Source: Gemmatimonadaceae bacterium
GTDB taxonomy: Bacteria > Gemmatimonadota > Gemmatimonadetes > Gemmatimonadales > Gemmatimonadaceae
Assembly: GCA_016742275.1 (NCBI GenBank)
Contig: JACVCD010000007.1
Span: forward strand, 1-64,000
Length of the DNA stretch: 64,000 nt
Direction of reading: 5' to 3'
Shown here in pieces: positions 9,327 to 18,300 of the stretch. The notes under the pieces were generated by a model that had not been told where the DNA came from, made no database searches, and worked only from the letters and a program-made list of their open reading frames with translations. Position 1 is the first letter of the stretch, and every line of letters starts with the position of its first letter. The position numbers and the translations under genes were made by a program.

Positions 9327-10613
9327 TCATGTCTCCCTCGCACGCCTGAGCAACAGCTCCCGCTCTCGCACATTGCGTGTCAGACCCGCCGCCTGCTCAA
9401 ACTCCACACGCGCTTCTTCACGGCGTCCAAGCTTGAGCAGCAAATCGCCACGGACACTCTGCAACAAATGATAGCCCTTGAGCGCCGGTCCATCGTCAGG
9501 ATCGGCAGCCAGGGCATCCACCAATGACAGTCCCACCGATGCGCCATACGCCATCGACACCGCAACGGCGCGATTGAGCGCCACCACCGGTGATGGCACC
9601 AACTCATACAGCGCATCGTACAACGCGCTGATGCGCCCCCAGTCTGTATCTTCCGCAACACGCGCCCGCGCATGACACGCGGCAATGGCCGCCTGCACCG
9701 CATAAGGCCCGAGCGATTCAGCCGCGCGTTTCGCTAATTCCTCCGCGCGCCGCAGCGCCAACTGCCCGCGCCCAATGAGTAACCAGTCCCACCGCGCTCT
9801 GTCCTGATCGAGCAGCAACACCGGCGCGCCATCCTTGCCCACACGTGCGCGCAGTCGCGACGCCTGCAGCTCCATCAAGGCCTGCAACCCATGCGCCTCT
9901 GACGACGCAGGTGCCAACGCACACACCACACGTCCGAGTCGCATCGCATCCTCACACAAATCAGCGCGCGACCACTCTTCACCAGCCGTGGCCGCGTACC
10001 CTTCGTTGAACACGAGATACAGCACTTCGAGCACCATGGGCAATCGCTCGGCCAGTGCTTCTCCACGCGGCGCCTCAAACGGAACCTGCGCCGCCGTCAG
10101 CGTGCGCTTGGCGCGCACGATACGCTGCGCCACCGTGGCCTCAGGCACGAGAAACGCGCGCGCAATTTCATCGGTGCTCAGCCCGCCAAGCAATCGCAAT
10201 GTGAGCGCCACACGCGCCTCTCGCGACAGCACCGGATGGCAGGTCATGAGCATCAGCCCAAGACGCTCGTCACCAATCGGATCATCAAGCATCGTATCAA
10301 TAGCCTGCACCGCGTCGTTGGTGCGCTCGTCCTGCTCGGCGCCCAGCCGCACATGTGTACGATCCAGCATCGGTTTGCGTCGACGATCATCGATGGCCCG
10401 CCGACGCGCGGCTGTCATAAGCCACGCACCGGGATTGTCGGGCACACCGGTGGTCGGCCACTGCCGCAGCGCGACCACCATGGCATCCTGCGCCAGATCC
10501 TCGGCCTGCGCCACGTCTCCAGTGAGACGCGTGAGACCGGCAATCAACCGTCCCGATTCAATGCGCCACACCGTTTCGATGGTGCGGCGCACCGCATCGG
10601 TTGTATCGGTCAC
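9327..10613 (-). CDS. ECF42-type RNA polymerase sigma factor with C-terminal DUF6596/TPR extension
   Basis: Sigma-70 family factor of 428 residues. Region 2 lies near residues 15-80 (GDVAQAEDLAQDAMVVAL, WLMTAARRRAIDDRRR) and region 4 near 130-180 (LGGLSTDEIARAFLVPEATVAQRI). A long C-terminal TPR-like extension follows (RVVCALAPASSEAHGLQALMEL, LYELVPSPVVALNRAVAVSMAYG), diagnostic of the ECF42 group. It starts with GTG at 10613, overlapping the stop of the YCII gene by 4 bp (GTGA), so translation is coupled. ECF42 factors characteristically pair with YCII/DGPF proteins and have no anti-sigma factor, as seen here. In studied examples the C-terminal extension is needed for activity. The signal it responds to is unknown. 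Confidence 0.92.
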   Translation of the reverse strand: MTDTTDAVRRTIETVWRIESGRLIAGLTRLTGDVAQAEDLAQDAMVVALRQWPTTGVPDNPGAWLMTAARRRAIDDRRRKPMLDRTHVRLGAEQDERTNDAVQAIDTMLDDPIGDERLGLMLMTCHPVLSREARVALTLRLLGGLSTDEIARAFLVPEATVAQRIVRAKRTLTAAQVPFEAPRGEALAERLPMVLEVLYLVFNEGYAATAGEEWSRADLCEDAMRLGRVVCALAPASSEAHGLQALMELQASRLRARVGKDGAPVLLLDQDRARWDWLLIGRGQLALRRAEELAKRAAESLGPYAVQAAIAACHARARVAEDTDWGRISALYDALYELVPSPVVALNRAVAVSMAYGASVGLSLVDALAADPDDGPALKGYHLLQSVRGDLLLKLGRREEARVEFEQAAGLTRNVRERELLLRRARET

Positions 10614-11032
10614 TTCTGTTCGGTGAGACGACGCAGTTCCTCTTCCTTGGCACGCAACTCGGGCGTGGCCTCCTCACCAAAATCGTCCATCTCGAACAAC
10701 GGACGGATTTCGATCTCGCTTTCAGTAAGCATCGGATTGGGGCAGCGACGCACCCACTCCACGGCCTCGTCCATCGACTTGACCTGCCACATCCAGTAGC
10801 CGGCAATCAGTTCTTTCGTTTCGGCAAACGGTCCATCAATGACCGTACGCGACGTGCCAGAGAACCGCACGCGCTTGCCCTTCACACTGGGATGGAGCCC
10901 GTCGCCTGCCAGCATGATGCCCGACTTCACCAGTTCTTCGTTGTACTGCATCATCGCCGTCAGCATTTCGGTGCTGGGCATGATGCCGGCTTCGGAATCT
11001 GCAGTGGCCTTCACGATGACCATGACGCGCAT
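10610..11032 (-). CDS. YCII-related (DGPF) domain protein
   Basis: Small cytoplasmic protein of 140 residues in the YCII/DGPF family. The signature DGPFAETKELIAGYWMWQVKS lies near residues 67-87, followed by SMDEAVEWVRRCP. AAGGAG lies seven bases before the ATG. It is the first gene of a two-gene operon with the ECF42 sigma factor, which it overlaps by 4 bp. A promoter with the ECF42-type TGTCGA / CGAC signature is visible upstream, so the pair is probably autoregulated. YCII proteins are structurally like muconolactone isomerase, but no enzymatic activity can be assigned. Confidence 0.9.
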   Translation of the reverse strand: MRVMVIVKATADSEAGIMPSTEMLTAMMQYNEELVKSGIMLAGDGLHPSVKGKRVRFSGTSRTVIDGPFAETKELIAGYWMWQVKSMDEAVEWVRRCPNPMLTESEIEIRPLFEMDDFGEEATPELRAKEEELRRLTEQK

Positions 11033-11124
11033 GGGAGTGCTCCTTGAATTGAGATGTAGGTGGTGACTATCGACGTATCCGGAGGACGGTCTGGCGGAGT
11101 GCCATCGTGTGTCCTCTCATAGGT

Positions 11125-11153
11125 GCGTCGATCGAGACGACCGGAAATCGACA
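11125..11153 (-). promoter_or_regulatory. Predicted ECF42-dependent promoter
   Basis: On the minus strand TGTCGA (11153-11148) and CGACGC (11130-11125) are 17 nt apart, about 95 bp upstream of the YCII start. The literature on ECF42 describes TGTCGA at -35 and CGA(T)C at -10. The match and placement fit autoregulation of the YCII-ECF42 operon. Confidence 0.6.
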
Positions 11154-11162
11154 ACGTCCGCA

Positions 11163-11181
11163 AAGAATTTTCAAAATTCTT
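11163..11181. repeat. AT-rich palindrome next to the ECF42 promoter
   Basis: AAGAATTTT-C-AAAATTCTT is a perfect 9-bp inverted repeat with a one-base centre, ten bases upstream of the predicted -35 box and 11 bp from the end of the MFS gene. It could be an operator or part of a terminator for the MFS gene, though it lacks a GC-rich stem. Confidence 0.4.
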
Positions 11182-11191
11182 CTGAAAACCC

Positions 11192-12568
11192 TCAGGCGGG
11201 CCGCTGGGATTGATTGGTACGGGGCCGAACCACCGCCGCAGCCACGATCGCACCCACGAGCGCCAGAGCCGCAAGCGCGAGCAGGGCCACGGAGGCGCTG
11301 CCGGTTGAGGTCCGAACACGACCAATCAGATCGGGACCGAAGTGCCCTCCCAGATTGCCGATGCTGTTGATCCAGGCGATACCAGCAGCCGCAGCCGTTC
11401 CTCTCAGGAATTCGGTCGGCACCGACCAGAACGTGCTCATGGCCGACAACACGCCCGTCGCCACCACTGACAGCGCCACCAGCGAGGCCACCGTTTGGCC
11501 GGACACCAGTGCCAACAGCAGCAACCCCGCCGCTGTGAGGGTCAGTGCGCCAGACACATGCCATCGCCGCTCACCCGTGCGATCGGAGTGTGCGCCCCAC
11601 CACAGCATGCCAACGCCAGCAATGCCCCACGGGATCATCGTCAGCAGACCAATCTGCAAATAGGCGTCACGTGCTACACCGAGCTCCTGAATGATGGTGG
11701 GCATCCAGAAGTTCACACCGTAGAGCGACACGGCACTCGCGAAATACACCAGCGCTAGCCACCACACTGACGCATTCGTAAACGCCGCGCGCACAGATGA
11801 TGGCGCGCCCTTCGAGCCATCCGCTTTCGAGTTCTGCGCAGCAACACGCTCTGTCTCGAGTTGCTGCTCGACCAGCGCGGCTTCGTCACGCGTCAGCCAT
11901 GACGCCTTGGACGGACCATCCGGCAGCATGCGCCATACGACCAGGCCAAGCACAAGTGACGGAACGCTTTCGATCACGAACAACCATCGCCATCCACTCC
12001 ATCCGCCCGCACCATCGAAAGCTTCCATGATCCAGCCGGATAGCGGTGCTCCAACCACATTGGCCACCGCGATTGCCGTCATGAATCGCGCGTAGGTGCG
12101 CGCACGTCGCTCCGACGGATACCAGTACGTCAGATACAACACGATGCCAGGAAAGAACCCGGCTTCAGCCATGCCGAGCAGCAGGCGCAACGCATAGAAC
12201 CCAAGGACCGTGTTCTCGAGCCCGAACCATCCCGGCAGCGGTCCCCACGGAATCACATCGACATAGGCGAACGCACCCGACACCAGCGCCCATGTGATCA
12301 TGATGCGGGCAATCCAGCGACGTGCACCCACCCGTTCCAGCAGCACATTGCTCGGCACTTCAAACAGGAAGTAGCCGATAAAGAAGATGCCGGCGCCAAA
12401 ACCGTACACGGCATCGGACCATCCCATCGCCGTCGTCATCTGCAGCTTGGCAAAGCCGACATTGACGCGGTCGAGAAACGCCACGATATAGCAGAGCAGC
12501 AGGAGCGGCAGGAGTCGCCGCCCGATCTTGGCATATACGGCGTCGTTCGACGCGACTGAGGCAGGCAT
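11192..12568 (-). CDS. MFS transporter, anion:cation symporter (ACS) family
   Basis: Inner-membrane transporter of 458 residues with about 12 hydrophobic segments. The N-terminus is typical of the ACS family (LLLLCYIVAFLDRVNVGFAKLQM, then FFIGYFLFEVPSNVLLERVGARRW). The family includes uptake systems for sugar acids, phthalate and other organic anions. A central hydrophilic loop lies near residues 215-250 (WLTRDEAALVEQQLE). Its start codon overlaps that of the divergent rhomboid gene within a single CATG, and no clear Shine-Dalgarno precedes it. The substrate cannot be told from sequence, and the neighbours give no metabolic hint. Confidence 0.9.
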   Translation of the reverse strand: MPASVASNDAVYAKIGRRLLPLLLLCYIVAFLDRVNVGFAKLQMTTAMGWSDAVYGFGAGIFFIGYFLFEVPSNVLLERVGARRWIARIMITWALVSGAFAYVDVIPWGPLPGWFGLENTVLGFYALRLLLGMAEAGFFPGIVLYLTYWYPSERRARTYARFMTAIAVANVVGAPLSGWIMEAFDGAGGWSGWRWLFVIESVPSLVLGLVVWRMLPDGPSKASWLTRDEAALVEQQLETERVAAQNSKADGSKGAPSSVRAAFTNASVWWLALVYFASAVSLYGVNFWMPTIIQELGVARDAYLQIGLLTMIPWGIAGVGMLWWGAHSDRTGERRWHVSGALTLTAAGLLLLALVSGQTVASLVALSVVATGVLSAMSTFWSVPTEFLRGTAAAAGIAWINSIGNLGGHFGPDLIGRVRTSTGSASVALLALAALALVGAIVAAAVVRPRTNQSQRPA

Positions 12569-13154
12569 GGGCCGAAACTACACGCTGCGCACGATGCGCG
12601 CCCAGGTCACGCAAAGCGCGAAGCAACAGGTCACCACACTGGGCACGACCCTCGGTGTGTTCTGGGCCACGTTTGCCGCCAACACGGTACTGGGCGGTGC
12701 ACTGCTGCAGTTCGGAATCATCCCGCGCACAGTGGTCGGGCTGCGTGGCATTCTGTTTGCGCCGTTTCTGCACGGGAATCTCAATCACCTCATTGCCAAC
12801 ACCTTTCCCTTCCTGGCACTCGGCTGGATGGTGATGTGGCGTGATGCGCGTCATTTCCTGCCGGTCACGCTCTTTGCCATGCTCGGTTCAGGACTGTTTG
12901 CGTGGACACTCGGTGCGCCGAACAGTGTGCACATCGGGGCCAGCGGTGTGGTGTTCGGCTATCTCGGATTCCTGCTGCTCGCCGGTGTGTATGCGCGCAG
13001 TGTCGGCAGCATTCTGCTGAGCATTGTCACCGCTGCACTGTGGGGTGGCCTCGTCATGGGCATCGCGCCCGGTCAGGTGGGCATCAGCTGGCAGGCCCAC
13101 TTGGGTGGATTTGTGGGCGGCATTCTGGCAGCGCGGTTCTTCCGAAAGCGCTGA
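12567..13154 (+). CDS. Rhomboid-family intramembrane serine protease
   Basis: Inner-membrane protease of 195 residues that cleaves substrates within the bilayer. The catalytic dyad is Ser126 in HIGASGVVFG and His178 in WQAHLGGFVGG. The upstream HGNLNHLIAN motif in an early helix is also a family hallmark. About six hydrophobic segments are visible, matching the bacterial core. I place the start at ATG 12567, which has GAGG five bases upstream; in-frame codons further upstream lack one. The start overlaps the divergent MFS start codon (CATG shared). The target proteins are unknown. Confidence 0.92.
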   Translation: MGRNYTLRTMRAQVTQSAKQQVTTLGTTLGVFWATFAANTVLGGALLQFGIIPRTVVGLRGILFAPFLHGNLNHLIANTFPFLALGWMVMWRDARHFLPVTLFAMLGSGLFAWTLGAPNSVHIGASGVVFGYLGFLLLAGVYARSVGSILLSIVTAALWGGLVMGIAPGQVGISWQAHLGGFVGGILAARFFRKR

Positions 13155-13186
13155 GCGCGCGACTCCGACAGCCTTACTAGCAGCGC

Positions 13187-14701
13187 TTACAGATTCCGCC
13201 GCCGCCCAATCGCATCGACTACCAGATCGGCAATCGACTTCACAAACCGCACCGTCGCACGATCAGGAAGTGTCGCATCACCCGTTCGGTCGCAGTAAAT
13301 GCATCCGACCACCTTGCCGAGCACGATCAACGGAAACACGCCGAACTGCGTCAGGCCCAAACCAAAGGCCCATCGTTGTTCTGCTGTGCTCATGGCACGA
13401 TCGGCTGGCAAATACACGGCTTGTCGCTGCTGCGTGAGCGAAACAACCGCGCCGCCGCGCACCGAGACCGGAAAGTTGAACTGATCGATGAGCGCTTCGG
13501 CGCCCTCACCGAGTCCCGTGCGAGCTGCCAACTGCAAACGATCGGTGCTGTAGAAGCACGCCAGCACGCGAGTGAAAGGCCCACCGCGCATGATCACTTC
13601 GAGCCCTTGCAACAGTACCGCACCAATAGCAGCACCGGACGCGGGATCCACCAGCATTTCGAGTTCCTGTCGCAACTGGGGCCGCAGTGCGATTTCACGA
13701 TTTTGCGGATCGAGCTCACCGGGTTCGCCGGCAGTAGCCGTGACACTGTCACCCAACGCGCTGCGTGCCGCACCGGCCAACTGCCGAAAGCGCAAACGGT
13801 CAGTAGCAATGGCGGGATTCACGAACAGCTCGCGCGTTTCTTCGAGCGCGTCGGTGACCACGCCACCAATCTGCTCGCGCGTGAGCTTGACCTTCGCCCC
13901 GTGCTGCTCCACCACGATTTCCACCGCATGCGCCAGTTCGGTCGGCGACAACTCCACCCGATAGAGCGCTTGCGTGAGATCATGACTGAACGCCGTGATG
14001 GCCGCTTGCAACGACGCCGATGCTGTAGCGCGCGCACGAATACCTTGCACCACTGAATCCGGCATGCCCCAGTGGCGGGACACTTCCACACCCAGATCGT
14101 TGAACTGAAAACCGAGCACACGTTTGGCCGCGCTGGCTTCGCTCATGTCATGTTCGGTCATGAGGGTGTGAATGGCGCGATAGTCTTCGGGGAAGTGCGC
14201 AGCAACAATCACTTCGCCGAGATTGCGGAACATGCCGCACAGGTGCGCCTCTTCCGGATCTTGCAACTGCATGCGAAGTGCTGTGGCCCGTGCATGATTG
14301 GCCGTAAGCAGCGACAGCAGCATGAGCTCTTTCAGCTCCGGCGATTTGCGCGAATAGTTCTCGAACAACAGCAAACTGCTCGCCAACTGCCGCACCGTGC
14401 GCGCGCCCAGCATCATCATGGCGTGCGTGGCACTCTGAATGGGCCTCGCACCACGCCGATAGTGTACACTGTTGGCGGTGCGCACCACGCTCAACGTGAG
14501 ACTGTATTCACGCAGCACGACGTTGGCCAATCGCTGGAGCGAGGCCGCATCATCGTCCATGGCGCCAAGCGTGTCGATGATCTGACGCGACAACGCGGGA
14601 AAATCGGCGCCCTCGAGAATGCGCGAGAGGCGCGTCCGCAGGGGATCGGCATCGGCGCCGACCGCGGAGGGGGACTGGTGGGGTTGGTCTGGTACGGCCA
14701 T
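13187..14701 (-). CDS. HDOD-domain and GAF-like signalling protein
   Basis: Cytoplasmic protein of 504 residues. An HDOD domain (HD-related, without nucleotide hydrolase residues in most members) covers about residues 25-230, with FPALSRQIIDTL, LANVVLREYSLTLSVVRTANS, MMLGARTVRQLASSLLLF and a NARATALRMQ-like segment. The C-terminal third (about 360-500) looks like a GAF domain (FTRVLACFYSTDRLQLAARTGLG, FGVFPLIVLGKVVGCIYCDR). Proteins of this layout regulate chemotaxis, biofilm or c-di-GMP outputs in other bacteria; the ligand and role here are unknown. It is convergent with the rhomboid gene and divergent from ridA. Confidence 0.85.
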   Translation of the reverse strand: MAVPDQPHQSPSAVGADADPLRTRLSRILEGADFPALSRQIIDTLGAMDDDAASLQRLANVVLREYSLTLSVVRTANSVHYRRGARPIQSATHAMMMLGARTVRQLASSLLLFENYSRKSPELKELMLLSLLTANHARATALRMQLQDPEEAHLCGMFRNLGEVIVAAHFPEDYRAIHTLMTEHDMSEASAAKRVLGFQFNDLGVEVSRHWGMPDSVVQGIRARATASASLQAAITAFSHDLTQALYRVELSPTELAHAVEIVVEQHGAKVKLTREQIGGVVTDALEETRELFVNPAIATDRLRFRQLAGAARSALGDSVTATAGEPGELDPQNREIALRPQLRQELEMLVDPASGAAIGAVLLQGLEVIMRGGPFTRVLACFYSTDRLQLAARTGLGEGAEALIDQFNFPVSVRGGAVVSLTQQRQAVYLPADRAMSTAEQRWAFGLGLTQFGVFPLIVLGKVVGCIYCDRTGDATLPDRATVRFVKSIADLVVDAIGRRRNL

Positions 14702-14797
14702 CGACTGGTAATATCGGTGCTGCAGGGCGCTATCTTCGCCTCATCCCCCAATTCTTAGCGCGTTTCGACGCGAATCGTCACCCCGCTCCCCTAATCC

Positions 14798-15181
14798 ATG
14801 CCGCGCAACACGACGCACTCCGACGCCGCCCCCAAGGCCATTGGCCCATACGCCCAGGCCAATTGGGCTGGCGACCTGCTGTACTGCTCTGGTCAGACAC
14901 CCATCGATCCGGCCATTGGTGCCTTGATTGATGGCGACGTGGAAGCCCAGACCCATCGCTGCTTCGACAATCTGCAGGCCGTCGTGGAATCCGCCGGTCT
15001 CACCATGGACGATGTGGTCAAATGCAACGTGTATCTGGTCGACATGGGCGACTTCGCCGCCATGAACCGCGCCTATGCTGCGCGCTTCGTTGCGCCGTAT
15101 CCCTCGCGCACAACGGTGGCAGTGGCAGGGCTTCCACTCAACGCACGCGTGGAAATCGAGTTGATCGCGAAGCGGTCGTAA
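14798..15181 (+). CDS. ridA: RidA family enamine/imine deaminase
   Basis: Small cytoplasmic hydrolase of 127 residues that removes reactive enamine/imine intermediates made by PLP enzymes, protecting them from 2-aminoacrylate damage. The family core is complete: KAIGPYAQA, LLYCSGQTPIDP, QTHRCFDNLQAVVESAGLTMDDVVKCNVYLVDM, and the active-site arginine Arg104 in PSRTTVAVAGLP, followed by VEIELIA. Length is normal. It stands alone, divergent from the HDOD gene, and is followed by an unusual word array with a terminator hairpin. The exact Rid subgroup is not certain. Confidence 0.95.
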   Translation: MPRNTTHSDAAPKAIGPYAQANWAGDLLYCSGQTPIDPAIGALIDGDVEAQTHRCFDNLQAVVESAGLTMDDVVKCNVYLVDMGDFAAMNRAYAARFVAPYPSRTTVAVAGLPLNARVEIELIAKRS

Positions 15182-15191
15182 CGGTAGACAG

Positions 15192-15340
15192 CGGAAGCAC
15201 AAACCACCGGAAGCACCAAACGTCGGAAGCCGCAGTAACGGAAGCGATAGTCGGCTTCCGTCACTGCGGCTTCTCGTTTTTTCGCTTCTCCCCTTTCGCT
15301 TCCGACGTCAAAGCTTCCGGTTCAACGCTTCCGCAGTTTG
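15192..15340. repeat. Word array A: ten GAAGC/GCTTC words at ~15-nt period with strand flip
   Basis: GAAGC occurs at 15194, 15210, 15226 and 15241, then its complement GCTTC at 15254, 15269, 15284, 15298, 15313 and 15327. Successive spacings are 16, 16, 15, 13, 15, 15, 14, 15 and 14. Most copies extend to CGGAAGC / GCTTCCG. The orientation flips once in the middle, which creates the terminator hairpin. Connectors between words include TCCCCTTTC, GTCAAA, GTTCAAC and CGCAGTTT, which recur in arrays B-D. Confidence 0.85.
15226..15282 (+). terminator. Strong hairpin with T-run after ridA
   Basis: GAAGCCGCAGT-A-ACGGAAGC pairs with GCTTCCGT-C-ACTGCGGCTTC around an 8-nt loop; the plus strand then has TCGTTTTTTC. 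It is a good intrinsic terminator for ridA and is built from the word array itself. Confidence 0.75.
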
Positions 15341-15350
15341 CTGTTCCGTC

Positions 15351-18300
15351 TTAGGGAAGCGTGATCCCCAGCGGCGCCAACATCGCCTTCATTGCCGCCG
15401 TCCGTGCCAGGAAGGTGTTGGCTTCCGCCACGGCCGCTGTCAGTGCGGCCTGTGCTTCACGCGCCTGCGACTGCAGCGCGGCACTCGGTGCTTCCCACAC
15501 GGCCAGCATGTTGTTCTTCGTCGCGGCAACGCGGCCGAGCACGTTCGTCTGATTGGCCGCAGCCGCGGCAGCGGCAGCAGCTCCACCACCGCCTCCAGGA
15601 CCACCAGCTATCGCTACACCAACACCGAACTTCGCACGAACGGCGTCATAGTCGCGCTGGAACGCTGCGAACTGCGTCTTCACGTCTTCCGGCGCCGTGG
15701 TCAGCGAATCCAGCTTCGCCTTGGCCGTGCGCATCGGCGACATCAGCGCGTTGAGCGGCGTCACTACGGCCTGCGCCTGTTGCTGCGCCGTGTGCAGTAC
15801 CATGGCCGCCGTGTTGTACGCCATGCGCTGCTCGCCAACCAGTTGCACCTGCGGATCCATGACGATCTCGATTGGCTTCTGCTCGACCACCTGGCCATCG
15901 ACCACCAGCGCCACGGTGTACGTGCCCGGCACTACCATCGGGCCGTTATTCACGTTGCCGCCAAAACCTCCACCGCCGCCACCGGGGCCACCACCTGCGC
16001 ACGGATTGGCCGCTTCATAGCCCACCGGCGGCAACGGCACCGGATAGCCGGGAATGGCACGAGTTGCCTGTCCACCCTGACCAAAGGCACCACCGGGACC
16101 GCCACCAGGACCGCCGCCGCCCGCTGCCGCCGTGGCGCGAATGGGTTCCACACGCTGATCCCAGCACACGGTCTGAATGCCAGCGGCATTCTTCGCCGCA
16201 GGAATCGGCAGTTCACGCACCAAGCCACCCTGTGCATTGCTGATGCGCAGCAGCGGGTTCTTGGCCGGCGCCGTGAAATGCATCTGGATCACCGCGTCCG
16301 TGGGCGGATTTTCGCCGGTGAAGAACTGATGACCCCAAAACTCTTCGTTGCGATCATCCTTGCCCTTCCACTGCAGCGCCATGCCCGGCGAGAACAGCGA
16401 CGCGGCCTTCTTCTGCGCCGCCGCATACTCCTGAATGGGCTCGAGATGGTCGAGTACCCACAATGCTCGACCATGCGTAGCCACCAGCAACGCATTGTCA
16501 CGCGGATGAATGGTCAATTCATCGACACGCACCGTCGGGAAGTTGGCCTTGAGACGCTTCCACGACTTGCCACGATCGAGCGTGAGGAAGATGCCTGTTT
16601 CGGTGCCGACATAAAGCACATCGGCGTTCTTGGTGTCTTCCGTAAGCGTGCGGACCGTTTCTCCGCCCAGCGTTCCCGCGAGGCTCGTGAACGTGGCGCC
16701 GAAATCACGACTCACCCACACGTACGGCTTGTAGTCGTTGTTGCGATAGTTGCCGACCACTACGTACACCGTGCCGGCATCGAAGCGGCTCGCCACCACT
16801 TCGCTCACATACACGAAACCCGAAGGGAAGCCCGGAATGTTCTTCGTGATATTCGTCCACGTCTTGCCATCATCACGCGACACGCTCACCGTGCCATCAT
16901 CCGTACCGGTGTAGAACACGCCGGCCTGCTTCGGCGACTCGGACAACGACACGATCGTTGGCCACTGCGAAATGCCGTCGTTGCGCGCAATGCGGATATC
17001 GCTGCCCTTGAGCCCCATCGTGGTGATGGAATCGCGCGACGCATTCTGCGTGAGATCCGGGCTGATGGCTTCCCAGCTATCACCACGATCACGTGAGCGG
17101 AACACACGATTGGCGGCCGCGAGCAGAATACCGGGGTCGTTCGGCGACAGCATGAGGGGTGTATCCCAGTGGAAGCGATACGACTCGCCACGCGTCGCGT
17201 TCACCACATTCTGCGGCGTCGGACGAATCTGACGCGATTCACCCGTCACCTTGTTGCGACGGATGATATTGCCGTCCTGCGACTCGGTGTACACGATGCG
17301 CGAATCCTTGAGATCGGGAATCGCCACAAAACCGTCGCCACCAAGAATCTGGGACCAGTCGTAGTTGTAGATGCCGCGATTGTGCCGCGACGCGCTGGGG
17401 CCGCACCAGTCGTAGTTGTCCTGCATGCCGCCGCAGATGTTGTACGGCAGCTCCATATCGAAGCTCACATGGTAGAACAGGCCCACCGGCAAGTTGGGAA
17501 TGAACTGCCACGTGCGCGCGAGATCGTACGACACCGCAAGGCCACCGTCATTGCCCGTGAGCACATGATCGGGATTGCGCGGATTGATCCAGATGGCGTG
17601 CACGTCGTCATGCGTGACAAGCGCCGCGTCGGTTTCGAACGTCTTGCCGCCGTCCACCGACAGGTGGAGACCCACGCCGCCCAGGTACACGCGATCCGGA
17701 TTGACCGGATCGACGCGCAACTGGCTGAAATACATCGGGCGCGGATTGGTGCTGCTCATCTTGGTCCACGTCGCACCACCATCGGTGCTGCGATACACGC
17801 CGGTGGCCGGCGGCGCATTCGGTGCAGCCGGAGCGGCACTCATCTCCTCACTCGCCGCCGGACGGCCTGCCGCGGAAGGTCCTTCCACCATCGCGTACAC
17901 GATGTTCGACGACTGACGGAACACATCCATCGTGATGCGACCCAGCGTGCCGGTCGGGAACCCCGTGCCCGTCACCTTGGTCCACGTGAGACCACCATCG
18001 GTGCTCTTGTGCAGCGCACTGTTGGGGCCACCGCCATTCATGCAGCACGTCGTGCGACGACGCGAGTACATCGACGCGAACATCACATTCGGATTGCTCG
18101 CTGACATCACGATGTCGTTGGCGCCGGTGTCGTCGTCACCCTTGAGCACCTGCGTCCACGTCTTGCCACCGTCGGCCGTGCGATACACGCCACGATCGCC
18201 ACCGGGGCCAAACAGCGGGCCAGTCGCGGCCACAAATACAATGTTTTCGTTCGTCGGATGAATCAGCACGCGGTTGATGTGCCGCGACTCCGGCAATCCC

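Noticed and set aside
15192-15340. CRISPR array
   Set aside because: Words are only 5-7 nt, spacers 8-10 nt, orientation flips and spacers recur at other loci; no cas genes nearby.
15780-17096. Plus-strand open frame of 438 codons opposite the BNR-repeat gene
   Set aside because: Antisense of a recognised gene; His/Arg-rich, no ribosome-binding site, no family.
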